A stretch of 13,633 bases of DNA, taken from NCBI GenBank assembly GCA_022736605.1, contig DZDB01000004.1, forward strand, positions 1 to 13,633. Direction: 5' to 3'. Source of the stretch: Sideroxydans lithotrophicus. GTDB taxonomy: Bacteria > Pseudomonadota > Gammaproteobacteria > Burkholderiales > Sulfuriferulaceae. Of this stretch, positions 1 through 7,408 are shown in pieces; the first letter of the stretch is position 1, and each line of letters opens with the position of its first letter. Both the position numbers and the translations under genes were made by a program. Below the pieces are notes generated by a model, which saw nothing but the letters and a program-made list of their open reading frames with translations, was not told the DNA's origin and did not search any database.

Positions 1-598
1 TCTCATCCTCGACCTGTGGGAAATCGCTGTAGAACTGCCCGACCGCTTGAAAGCTGAAGGGGGTTTGCAGACACACCACGTCATCGGCGTATTGGCGCAC
101 CTGTTCCAACGTCTCCAGCGGCGCCACCGGTACTGCACAGACCAGCCAGGCAGGTTTGCGCTCACGCAAACCGTGCAATGCCGCGATCATGGTCGCACCC
201 GTAGCCAGCCCATCGTCCACGACGATGACAGTGCGCCCCGCCGGATCAATCGGTGAACGCAGCGGTGTATATTCAGCACGTCGACGACGAATCGTGGCCA
301 GCTGGCGCTGCTTTTCCTGCTCGATATAGTCAGGCGTGGCGCCCGCTGCTGCGGCAAAATCAGCAATATAAGTCCAACCGGCTTCATCCACCGCACCGAT
401 CGCGTATTCAGGATTGGATGGCGCTGTCAATTTGCGCACCAGCACCACATCCAGTTCGCCGCCCAACGCATCGGCGAGGATGCGCCCCATCGGTACGGCA
501 CCGCGCGGGATCGCCAGCACCAGCGAATTTTTGCCCTGATATTCAGATAAAGCATCGGCCAGTCGGTGGGCGGCGTGCTCTCGGTCAAGAAATTGCAT
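1..598 (-). CDS. Predicted phosphoribosyltransferase (partial, C-terminus cut by window edge)
   Basis: The minus-strand frame is open from ATG at 598 to the left edge (199 residues visible, no stop reached). Residues 124-136 carry the PRPP-binding loop of type I phosphoribosyltransferases (VIVVDDGLATGAT). Residues 27-37 (VLAIPRGAVPM) and 51-58 (VVLVRKLT) match the start of the stand-alone predicted phosphoribosyltransferases of the COG1926 type. The last visible residues (FYSDFPQVEDE) look like the normal C-terminal region of that family, so only a short tail is probably missing. The start is supported by a strong Shine-Dalgarno GGAGG (complement of 606-610), 7 bases before the ATG. The substrate of this family is not well defined, so no specific nucleobase is claimed. 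It is divergent from mfd across 87 bases. The fold call is firm; the function is not. Confidence 0.88.
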   Translation of the reverse strand, partial: MQFLDREHAAHRLADALSEYQGKNSLVLAIPRGAVPMGRILADALGGELDVVLVRKLTAPSNPEYAIGAVDEAGWTYIADFAAAAGATPDYIEQEKQRQLATIRRRRAEYTPLRSPIDPAGRTVIVVDDGLATGATMIAALHGLRERKPAWLVCAVPVAPLETLEQVRQYADDVVCLQTPFSFQAVGQFYSDFPQVEDE

Positions 599-671
599 CG
601 GTCGACCTCCCCAAATAGACATCTATCGTTTCAGCGTAGCGTCTTCAACGGTTATTGCCAGCATGAAAAGT

Positions 672-677
672 TATAAT
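672..677 (+). promoter_or_regulatory. Candidate -10 box for mfd
   Basis: A perfect TATAAT lies in the 87-base divergent gap. No convincing -35 is found at 16-18 bases; TTGCCA at 655-660 is too close (11 bases). If used, transcription would begin around 684, almost at the mfd ATG (686). Confidence 0.4.
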
Positions 678-685
678 GTTTCCAT

Positions 686-3600
686 ATGCATTCCCACATG
701 CTCTTCAATCAACCATTACCCAAGCCCGGACAACGCGTCCAGCTGCAACCGCTGTCAGGTTCTGCTGACGCATTGGTCCTGGCCGAACTGGCTATGCAGA
801 CACGCCCGCTGGTGGTGCTTACTGCCAACGCGCTCGACGCACAGCGGTTGCTGGCCGAGATTGGCTTTTTTGCGCCTGCACTGCAAATCAATCTGCTGCC
901 GGATTGGGAAACCCTGCCCTACGACCACTTTTCGCCGCATCAGGATCTGGTGTCTGAACGGCTGGCAACGCTCTACCAGATCAGCCAGGGGCAGTGCGAT
1001 GTAACCCTCGTGCCGGTAACCACCGCCCTGTACCGGCTGGCGCCACCGGGCTATCTGGGCGCCTATACATTTTTTCTGAAACAGGGTCAAAAGCTCGATT
1101 TGAACGCCCTGCGCAGCCAAATGACGCTGGCTGGCTACAGCGCCGTGAGCCAGGTCGTATCGCCTGGCGAATACAGCGTGCGTGGCGGCCTGCTGGATTT
1201 GTTCCCGATGGGCAGCCCGCTGCCGTATCGCATCGACCTGTTTGACGACGAAATCGAGACCATCCGCACGTTTGACGTCGACACCCAGCGCAGTATTTAC
1301 CCGGTCAAGGAAATCCGCCTGCTGCCGGCGCGTGAATTTCCACTGGACGAAGCCGGAATTGCCCGCTTTCGCGAGAATTTCCGCGACCGGTTTGAAGGCG
1401 ATGCATCGAAACGCCAACTGTATAAAGACGTCAGCAACGGCCTGGCACCAGCCGGCATCGAGTATTACCTGCCCCTGTTTTTCGAAGCCACCGCCAGCCT
1501 GTTCGATTATCTTCCGGCCAATGCCCTGCTCTGCCTGCATGGCAATATCGAAGCGGCAGCAGAGAGCTTCTGGCGTGATACCGAGAGCCGTTACAAACTG
1601 CTGCGCGGCGATCCGCAACGGCCGCTATTGCCACCCGCCGACCTGTTCGTGGCAGTAGATGGTCTGTTCGGCGGGCTGAAAGCCTACCCGCGCATCGAAC
1701 TCAACCAGGGCAATCACGAAGACGGCAGCACACGCCCACTACCCCGGCTCGATGTCGAACGCCGTGCCGATGACCCGCTGCACCGCATCAAGCATTTCAT
1801 CCACACGTTTCCCGGCCAGGTTGTGCTGCTGGCCGAGAGCCTGGGACGACGCGAAACCATGGCGCAGTACTTTGCCGAATATGGCCTGAAACCAGTGCTA
1901 TGTGAGGATTTCGCCAGCTGTAGCGCCCAGCCCAACAGCCCCTTGCTGGGCGTGGCACCGCTGGCCAATGGCTTCATCCTCAACACCCAGCCGCCGCGCG
2001 CCTACGTCACCGAAGCCGAGCTTTACGCCACCACAGTGCGCAGCCAGCGTCGTGACAGCAGCCGCCGCAGCCAGATTGACGGCATGCTGCGTGACCTGTC
2101 CGAGGTCAAGGTGGGCGACCCGGTGGTGCATGCCGACCACGGCATTGGTCGCTACCTGGGGCTGGTGAGCATGGATCTGGGTGAAGGCGATGCCGAATTC
2201 CTGCTGCTGGAATACGCCGGTGATGACAAGCTTTACGTGCCGGTATCGCAACTGCACCTGATCGGCCGCTACAGCGGCGCGGCGCCCGAATCCGTGCCAT
2301 TGTCCAAACTTGGCAGCGGCCAGTGGGAAAAAGCCAAGCGCCGCGCCATGCAGCAGGCACGCGATACCGCTGCCGAACTGCTGAATCTGTACGCGCGCCG
2401 CGCCGCCCGCGAAGGCCACAGCTTCACTTTGAAGCCGCATGATTACGAGGCATTCGCTGAAGGTTTCGGGTTTGAGGAAACACCGGATCAAGCCTCCGCC
2501 ATCCAGTCCGTCATCGGCGACATGTGCTCGCCGCGTCCGATGGATCGGCTGGTCTGCGGCGATGTTGGTTTCGGCAAAACCGAAGTTGCGCTACGTGCTG
2601 CTTTCATTGCCCTGATGGATGGCCGCCAGGTGGCCGTACTGGTGCCCACTACACTGCTCGCCGAACAGCATTTCCAGACTTTTTCCGACCGCTTTGCCGA
2701 TTGGCCGGTGAAAATAGCCGAGCTGTCACGCTTCCGTTCTGCCAAAGAAGTCAGCCAGGCGCTGACCGGTCTGGGCGAAGGCAAGGTGGACATTGTCATT
2801 GGCACGCACAAACTGCTGCAAAAAGATGTCGCGTTCAAAAATCTCGGCCTGGTCATCATCGACGAAGAACACCGTTTTGGCGTGCGCCAAAAAGAACAGA
2901 TGAAAGTGCTGCGTGCCGAAGTCGATGTGCTGACACTGACCGCGACGCCCATCCCGCGCACACTGGCGATGTCGCTCGAAGGCATCCGGGATTTTTCGGT
3001 GATCGCCACCGCGCCGCAAAAGCGTCTCGCTATCAAGACTTTCGTGTCGCGCTATTCCGATGGCGTCATCCGCGAAGCGGTGCTGCGCGAGTTGAAGCGT
3101 GGCGGACAAGTGTATTTTCTGCACAACGAGGTGGAAACCATTCGCAACATGGAAGCCAAGCTGACCCAGCTGCTGCCGGAAGCGCGCATACGTGTCGGCC
3201 ACGGTCAGATGCCGGAGCGCGAGCTGGAGCATGTGATGCGCGACTTTCACCAGCAGCATGCCAATGTACTGCTGTGCACCACCATTATCGAAACCGGTAT
3301 CGACATTCCCACTGCCAATACCATCATCATGAACCGCGCCGACAGGTTCGGCCTGGCACAGCTGCACCAGTTGCGCGGGCGCGTTGGCCGATCGCACCAT
3401 CAGGCGTATGCCTACTTGCTGACGCCGGAAGAAGAGGCGCTGACACCTGCCGCAAAAAAACGCCTGGAAGCGCTGCAGATGATGGAAGAACTCGGTGCAG
3501 GCTTTTATCTGGCGATGCATGACCTGGAAATTCGTGGTGCAGGCGAAGTGCTGGGCGATTCACAGAGTGGCAGCATGATCGAAATCGGCTTCAGCATGTA

Positions 3601-4105
3601 CAACGACATGCTCAGCCACGCTGTCAATGCGCTCAAGAAAGGTATTGAGCCGGACATGAACCAGCCGCTCGGCGTCACTACCGAAATCAATCTGCACACC
3701 CCAGCGCTGCTCCCTGACCGTTATTGCGGCGATATCCACGAACGGTTGGTGTTGTATAAACGCTTTGCCAACTGTAGTAACAGCGACGAGCTTGACGATC
3801 TGCACGCTGAACTGGTGGATCGCTTTGGCCTGTTGCCAGAACCCGCGCAAGCACTGCTTGAATCGCACCGTCTGCGCCTGCTGGCAAAGCCACTCGGCAT
3901 TGCCAAGCTGGACGCCTCAAATGAAACAATCAATTTGCAATTCGTTGTCAATCCGCCAATCGATCCTGCTCGCATTATTGAACTGATTCAAACCCGACGT
4001 CATTACCAACTGGCCGGGCCGGATAAATTGCGCATTAAAATTGCCTCAGCCAGCTTGCCAGCGCGGGTTGATAACATTATAAAACTGTTTAAAGAGCTAT
4101 CTTAA
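686..4105 (+). CDS. mfd: Transcription-repair coupling factor Mfd
   Basis: Mfd is the ATP-dependent DNA translocase that removes RNA polymerase stalled at lesions and recruits UvrA. The 1139 residues match the usual length (E. coli about 1148). An N-terminal UvrB-like region comes first (to about residue 340). The RNA-polymerase-interacting, CarD-like domain begins near residue 476 (VGDPVVHADHGIGRYLGL). The RecG-like motor follows, with Walker A GDVGFGKT at 625-632, the DEEH box at 726-729 and TATPIPRTL at 752-760. Helicase C motifs ETGIDIPTANTIIMNRADRF and QLRGRVGRS are intact, and a normal C-terminal domain ends the protein. ATG 686 is the first possible start, since an in-frame stop lies at 674-676. 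ATG 698 (Met5) is equally possible, and neither has a clear Shine-Dalgarno. serB begins 4 bases after the stop, suggesting co-transcription. No motif is missing. Confidence 0.98.
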   Translation: MHSHMLFNQPLPKPGQRVQLQPLSGSADALVLAELAMQTRPLVVLTANALDAQRLLAEIGFFAPALQINLLPDWETLPYDHFSPHQDLVSERLATLYQISQGQCDVTLVPVTTALYRLAPPGYLGAYTFFLKQGQKLDLNALRSQMTLAGYSAVSQVVSPGEYSVRGGLLDLFPMGSPLPYRIDLFDDEIETIRTFDVDTQRSIYPVKEIRLLPAREFPLDEAGIARFRENFRDRFEGDASKRQLYKDVSNGLAPAGIEYYLPLFFEATASLFDYLPANALLCLHGNIEAAAESFWRDTESRYKLLRGDPQRPLLPPADLFVAVDGLFGGLKAYPRIELNQGNHEDGSTRPLPRLDVERRADDPLHRIKHFIHTFPGQVVLLAESLGRRETMAQYFAEYGLKPVLCEDFASCSAQPNSPLLGVAPLANGFILNTQPPRAYVTEAELYATTVRSQRRDSSRRSQIDGMLRDLSEVKVGDPVVHADHGIGRYLGLVSMDLGEGDAEFLLLEYAGDDKLYVPVSQLHLIGRYSGAAPESVPLSKLGSGQWEKAKRRAMQQARDTAAELLNLYARRAAREGHSFTLKPHDYEAFAEGFGFEETPDQASAIQSVIGDMCSPRPMDRLVCGDVGFGKTEVALRAAFIALMDGRQVAVLVPTTLLAEQHFQTFSDRFADWPVKIAELSRFRSAKEVSQALTGLGEGKVDIVIGTHKLLQKDVAFKNLGLVIIDEEHRFGVRQKEQMKVLRAEVDVLTLTATPIPRTLAMSLEGIRDFSVIATAPQKRLAIKTFVSRYSDGVIREAVLRELKRGGQVYFLHNEVETIRNMEAKLTQLLPEARIRVGHGQMPERELEHVMRDFHQQHANVLLCTTIIETGIDIPTANTIIMNRADRFGLAQLHQLRGRVGRSHHQAYAYLLTPEEEALTPAAKKRLEALQMMEELGAGFYLAMHDLEIRGAGEVLGDSQSGSMIEIGFSMYNDMLSHAVNALKKGIEPDMNQPLGVTTEINLHTPALLPDRYCGDIHERLVLYKRFANCSNSDELDDLHAELVDRFGLLPEPAQALLESHRLRLLAKPLGIAKLDASNETINLQFVVNPPIDPARIIELIQTRRHYQLAGPDKLRIKIASASLPARVDNIIKLFKELS

Positions 4106-4109
4106 CAAT

Positions 4110-4955
4110 ATGAATTACAATCTTATTATTCAATCAAAATCCATCTCCACCCAGTCACTCAAGCAACTGGCCAAGCTATCCGGCGCAAGCGAGATTCAGG
4201 CCATCACGCAACAGGCGTTTCGTTTGCCGGGTGCCGATCTCAATGCCCAGCCCGAAGTCGAGTCGCTGTCTCTGGCATCCGGCCTTGACTACGCTTTTGT
4301 GCCCAACACACGAAAAATAAGTGATTTTGGTCTGGTGGTGATGGACATGGACTCCACCCTCATCACCATTGAGTGCATTGATGAAATCGCCGACATGATC
4401 GGAATCAAATCTCAGGTAGCCGAAATTACTGAGGCGGCGATGCGTGGCGAGATCGATTTTTCCGAAAGTCTGACGCGCCGCGTTGCCCTGCTTGAAGGAT
4501 TGGATGAATCAGCCTTGCAACGTGTATACGACGAGCGTCTGCAGCTGTCGCCGGGCGCCGAAAAAATGCTCGCCACACTCCAGACGCATGGCATTAAAAC
4601 CCTGCTGGTATCGGGCGGTTTCACATTTTTTACCGAGCGCCTGAAAAACCGCCTGGGACTGGACGCGGCGATGGCCAACACGCTGGAGATCGCCAACGGC
4701 AAGCTGACCGGACGCGTGCTCGGCGCAATACTGGATGCCGAGGGCAAAGCGACACAGCTCCGTCACCTGCGTGATGTGCTGGGACTGGCAGCACATCAAG
4801 TAGTGGCGATGGGAGATGGTGCAAATGATCTGAAAATGATGGCCGCAGCAGGTGTGTCGATTGCCTATCATGCCAAGCCGGTGGTGCGCGCGCAGGCGAG
4901 TTACGCGCTCAATTTTACTGGATTGGATGGCATTATCCCGCTGCTGGGAAGCTAA
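4110..4955 (+). CDS. serB: Phosphoserine phosphatase SerB
   Basis: SerB hydrolyses O-phosphoserine to serine, the last step of serine synthesis, in the cytoplasm. It is a HAD-superfamily enzyme. Motif I DMDSTL has the nucleophile Asp79 and acid/base Asp81, followed by the family-typical ECIDEIADMIG. Motif II is VSGGFTFF (Ser168) and motif IV is GDGANDLKMM (Asp236, Asp240). At 281 residues it is shorter than E. coli SerB (322). About 75 residues precede motif I, enough for only a reduced ACT-like regulatory region. The start lies 4 bases after the mfd stop with no good Shine-Dalgarno nearby, so translational coupling to mfd is likely. The TAA stop is also the first part of a candidate sigma-28 promoter for the next gene. 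Confidence 0.97.
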   Translation: MNYNLIIQSKSISTQSLKQLAKLSGASEIQAITQQAFRLPGADLNAQPEVESLSLASGLDYAFVPNTRKISDFGLVVMDMDSTLITIECIDEIADMIGIKSQVAEITEAAMRGEIDFSESLTRRVALLEGLDESALQRVYDERLQLSPGAEKMLATLQTHGIKTLLVSGGFTFFTERLKNRLGLDAAMANTLEIANGKLTGRVLGAILDAEGKATQLRHLRDVLGLAAHQVVAMGDGANDLKMMAAAGVSIAYHAKPVVRAQASYALNFTGLDGIIPLLGS

Positions 4956-4979
4956 AGTTGGTGCGCAGGCTGCCGATAC
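4953..4979 (+). promoter_or_regulatory. Candidate sigma-28 (FliA) promoter for the FlgM-like gene
   Basis: TAAAGTTG (4953-4960), an 11-base spacer, then GCCGATAC (4972-4979). The established FliA consensus is TAAAGTTT-N11-GCCGATAA, so both boxes match 7 of 8 positions with exactly the expected spacing. The -35 box begins on the serB stop codon. The expected start of transcription is about 4985-4987, giving a leader of roughly 40 bases before the TTG at 5027. Placement in front of a FlgM-like gene, a standard sigma-28 target, makes chance unlikely. Confidence 0.82.
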
Positions 4980-5014
4980 TCAAGTGAACGTGTTTGTATG
5001 CATCTCACCTGAGT
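4978..5014 (+). repeat. Inverted repeat in the flgM leader
   Basis: ACTCAAGTGA (4978-4987) pairs with TCACCTGAGT (5005-5014) at 9 of 10 positions, with a 17-base loop and one A-C mismatch. The right arm abuts the proposed ribosome-binding site GGAAAG (5015-5020). The left arm overlaps the end of the sigma-28 -10 box and the expected transcription start. There is no T-run, so it is not a normal intrinsic terminator. It could be an RNA hairpin in read-through transcripts from serB, or a DNA operator. Confidence 0.5.
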
Positions 5015-5020
5015 GGAAAG
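5015..5020 (+). promoter_or_regulatory. Ribosome-binding site deciding the TTG start of the FlgM-like gene
   Basis: GGAAAG, 6 bases before TTG 5027. The only other early in-frame start, TTG 4994, lies about 8 bases from the predicted transcription start and has no Shine-Dalgarno. Confidence 0.5.
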
Positions 5021-5026
5021 TCTGCT

Positions 5027-5257
5027 TTGAAAAATAAAAAAACCACACCACCCGCTACTGCTTCCAGTAAGCCTGCTACACGAACTCGCACCGTGAAATC
5101 TCAAAACGAATCAGAATCGAATCTGGCCAAAATCAAAGCGGTTAAACACGCTATCGATGACGGCAGTTTCAAGGTGAACGCAGAAGTCGTGGCGGACCAG
5201 ATTATTGAAGCAACACGTCAAAACTTGCGCCGTCACATCAAAAAAATCAGCCATTGA
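5027..5257 (+). CDS. flgM: FlgM-like anti-sigma-28 factor
   Basis: FlgM binds and inhibits the flagellar sigma factor FliA and is exported through the completed hook-basal body. Here the C-terminal half (IKAVKHAIDDGSFKVNAEVV, then ADQIIEATRQNLRR) lines up with the FlgM sigma-binding region: I/V-x-x-[IL]-[KR]-x-A-I-x-[DN]-G-x-[FY/L]-K-[VM], then a helix of the IADSLI type. The N-terminal half is Lys/Thr/Ser-rich and looks disordered, as FlgM N-termini do. From TTG 5027 it is 76 residues, shorter than typical FlgM (about 90-100). The upstream in-frame stop at 4985-4987 limits any extension. The match is by eye to the family pattern, and the sigma-28 promoter in front is independent support. It is an orphan: no flgA, flgN or other flagellar gene lies nearby. 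It is convergent with the GGDEF-EAL gene, 36 bases away. Confidence 0.8.
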   Translation: MKNKKTTPPATASSKPATRTRTVKSQNESESNLAKIKAVKHAIDDGSFKVNAEVVADQIIEATRQNLRRHIKKISH

Positions 5258-5293
5258 ATCTGTGCCAGCCTACTGCTGCGTCGGCACGAACCC

Positions 5294-7408
5294 TCATTCA
5301 TCCGGGCATAAATCGTCAATGGTTGCAGGCATATGGATCCAGTTACCCTGGGCATAATCCACGCCGACTGCCTTCAGTTTATCCAGGATAGCAGCGCTAT
5401 CCACAAATTCAGCGATGGTTTTCAAGCCCATTTGATGGCCAATTTTATTGATCGCCTCGACCATCGCGCAGTCAATCTCATCACCGGCCATATCCTTGAC
5501 AAACGCGCCGTCAATTTTGAGATAATCAACTTGCAGATTTTTCAGATAATTAAGCGATGACAAGCCACTGCCAAAATCATCCAACGCAAAACGACAGCCC
5601 AGTTTTTTGAGGCCGGCAATAAACTGTTTAGCCGCCGCCAGATTGGTAATCGCGGCGGTTTCCGTAATTTCAATGCAAAGTGATTTCGCGATTATCGTGT
5701 TTTGTGTCAGCCGTTCGGTCAAAAAGCTGACAAAGCCTTCATCGCACAGCGATGCGCCCGAAATATTGACTGCCAGCGTATTCAAACCAGCTTCACTCAG
5801 GGCAAAACGGCTTGCGCACAACTGGAAACAGTTTTCCATCACCCAACGGTCCAGCATCGGCATCAGATGATAGCGTTCTGCGGCCGGAATAAAAGTCATC
5901 GGCAACAAACAACGTCCCTCTTCATCCAGCATGCGCAACAACACTTCGACATGACGCCCTTGCAGGGTCTGGTTAAGCGGCTGAATTTCCTGGAAATAAA
6001 GGCGCAGGCGGTTCTCTGCAACGGCTGAATGGATGCGGTTAACCCACTGCATTTCGCCCCGTCGCTTAGCCAACTCGCCGTCTTGCGGTTCATACAGATG
6101 GATACGATTACGGCCATTGTCTTTAGCGGCATAACACGCCGCGTCAGCCGCCGTCAGCAGGCTGGTTACATTATCGCTATCCTGATTAAGCATGACCATG
6201 CCGATGCTGACACCCACCAAAAACGATTTCCCGTTGTAGGCATAGCGAAAATTCTGCACCGTGAGACGCATGATTTCAGCGATTTCCATGGCTTTTTCTG
6301 CCGGGCAATTTTCCAGCAACAGACCGAACTCATCGCCACCCAATCGTGCCAGTGTGTCGCGTTCACGCACCTCGTGCTGTAATTGCAAGGTCAACTGGCG
6401 CAAGAGCTCATCGCCGGCAACGTGGCCGCAACTGTCATTGACAATCTTGAACTGATCCAGATCCATGTAACACAGCGCGTGTTCACGCCCCTGCTGTTGC
6501 GCGCTAAGTAGCGCCCGTTCCAGCCGGATTTCAAATTCACGCCGGTTAATCAAGCCAGTCAACATGTCATGACTCGCCTGATAACTCAGCTTGGCGGTGG
6601 CCTGCAGCACTTGTTCCTGCAAATAGTCGTGTGCCGTATGCAACTTGACGACCATGCCGTTGATACCGTTTTCGAGCGCACGAAACTCATCGTCGCCCCG
6701 TTCCAGCTTGACCCGTACCTCCAGATTGCCCTTGCCAATTTTATCGACGGCAGCCACCAGCTTGATAATCGGCACTGTAATGTCACGCCCCAGCCGTAAC
6801 GCCAGTAACGCAGTGGCGATCAAAGCTGTCAGTGCCAGCAAAGCGGCACTGCGCAATACTTCATTCTGGCGTTTTAACGTAGCTTTACGCGAAAGCTCGA
6901 CTGCGACGTAACCCAGTCGATTGCTAGCGCCCACCGAATCCGCTGCTAGCGGTTGTGACTCAAAGGCAAAGTCATCTACCTGCACCACAGTCTGAATGAT
7001 GGGTGTTCGAAATATCAGGTGATTGTCATGTTGACTGACTGTCACTTGTTCGGCGTTGGCTTCGCTGTTTGAAACAGGCACCAGTGCCGCGTCCATAAAC
7101 AATTTGTTCACCTTGCCATAATGGGCAAGCATGTTGCCTTTACGATCCGTTATTGCCACTGCGATAACATCTGGATCATTCCGCGTTGAATCAGCCAAAT
7201 GCTGCAAAATCTCACGGTTACCCGAGAAAACACCATATTCGCTTGCCGGTGCCAGATGACGCGCGATCGCAATACCCCGATTTCGCAGTGCCTGATCCAG
7301 ATCGGTAATACGCGACACGGTAAAAAAATAACCAAGCGACAAAGTGAGTAAGGTAGCCGGCAGTAAAGCCAGCAACAACACTCGATGCCGTATGCTCCAT
7401 CCACTCAT
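5294..7408 (-). CDS. Membrane c-di-GMP synthase/phosphodiesterase: BarA-like sensor, HAMP, GGDEF, EAL
   Basis: The protein has 704 residues: TM helix about 9-30, periplasmic region about 31-187, TM about 188-207, HAMP about 205-262, GGDEF about 277-440, EAL about 455-700. The GGDEF active site is intact (357-361), and an inhibitory I-site RERD lies at 348-351, five residues upstream. The EAL domain reads EVL (488-490) but keeps the key residues Asn549, Glu580, Asp610-Asp611 (DDFGSG), Lys631, Glu667 and Gln687. Both diguanylate cyclase and phosphodiesterase activity are therefore possible. The periplasmic part (HLAPASEYGVFSGN at 51-64, FRTPII at 133-138, LGYVAVEL at 165-172) resembles the sensor of BarA/GacS histidine kinases. 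ATG 7408 is chosen because it has GGGAG 8 bases upstream and overlaps the upstream stop as ATGA. The TTG at 7423 would overlap that Shine-Dalgarno. It is co-transcribed with the binding-protein gene. Confidence 0.95.
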   Translation of the reverse strand: MSGWSIRHRVLLLALLPATLLTLSLGYFFTVSRITDLDQALRNRGIAIARHLAPASEYGVFSGNREILQHLADSTRNDPDVIAVAITDRKGNMLAHYGKVNKLFMDAALVPVSNSEANAEQVTVSQHDNHLIFRTPIIQTVVQVDDFAFESQPLAADSVGASNRLGYVAVELSRKATLKRQNEVLRSAALLALTALIATALLALRLGRDITVPIIKLVAAVDKIGKGNLEVRVKLERGDDEFRALENGINGMVVKLHTAHDYLQEQVLQATAKLSYQASHDMLTGLINRREFEIRLERALLSAQQQGREHALCYMDLDQFKIVNDSCGHVAGDELLRQLTLQLQHEVRERDTLARLGGDEFGLLLENCPAEKAMEIAEIMRLTVQNFRYAYNGKSFLVGVSIGMVMLNQDSDNVTSLLTAADAACYAAKDNGRNRIHLYEPQDGELAKRRGEMQWVNRIHSAVAENRLRLYFQEIQPLNQTLQGRHVEVLLRMLDEEGRCLLPMTFIPAAERYHLMPMLDRWVMENCFQLCASRFALSEAGLNTLAVNISGASLCDEGFVSFLTERLTQNTIIAKSLCIEITETAAITNLAAAKQFIAGLKKLGCRFALDDFGSGLSSLNYLKNLQVDYLKIDGAFVKDMAGDEIDCAMVEAINKIGHQMGLKTIAEFVDSAAILDKLKAVGVDYAQGNWIHMPATIDDLCPDE

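Noticed and set aside
615..626. Inverted repeat ATAGA-CA-TCTAT in the gap between the phosphoribosyltransferase gene and mfd
   Set aside because: Only 5-base arms in AT-rich sequence; too short to claim as an operator without conservation data.
755..3522. Long open frames inside mfd (for example 755-1618 minus, 1898-2491 minus, 2524-3522 plus, 2726-3520 minus)
   Set aside because: They lie wholly within the well-supported Mfd reading frame in GC-rich DNA and show no recognisable protein features.
4994..5026. TTG at 4994 as the start of the FlgM-like gene
   Set aside because: No Shine-Dalgarno, and it lies about 8 bases from the predicted sigma-28 transcript start. TTG 5027 has GGAAAG at good spacing.
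5262..5287. Inverted repeat GTGCC-N16-GGCAC as a terminator between the flgM-like and GGDEF-EAL genes
   Set aside because: The stem is only 5 base pairs with a 16-base loop, and no T-run follows on either strand.
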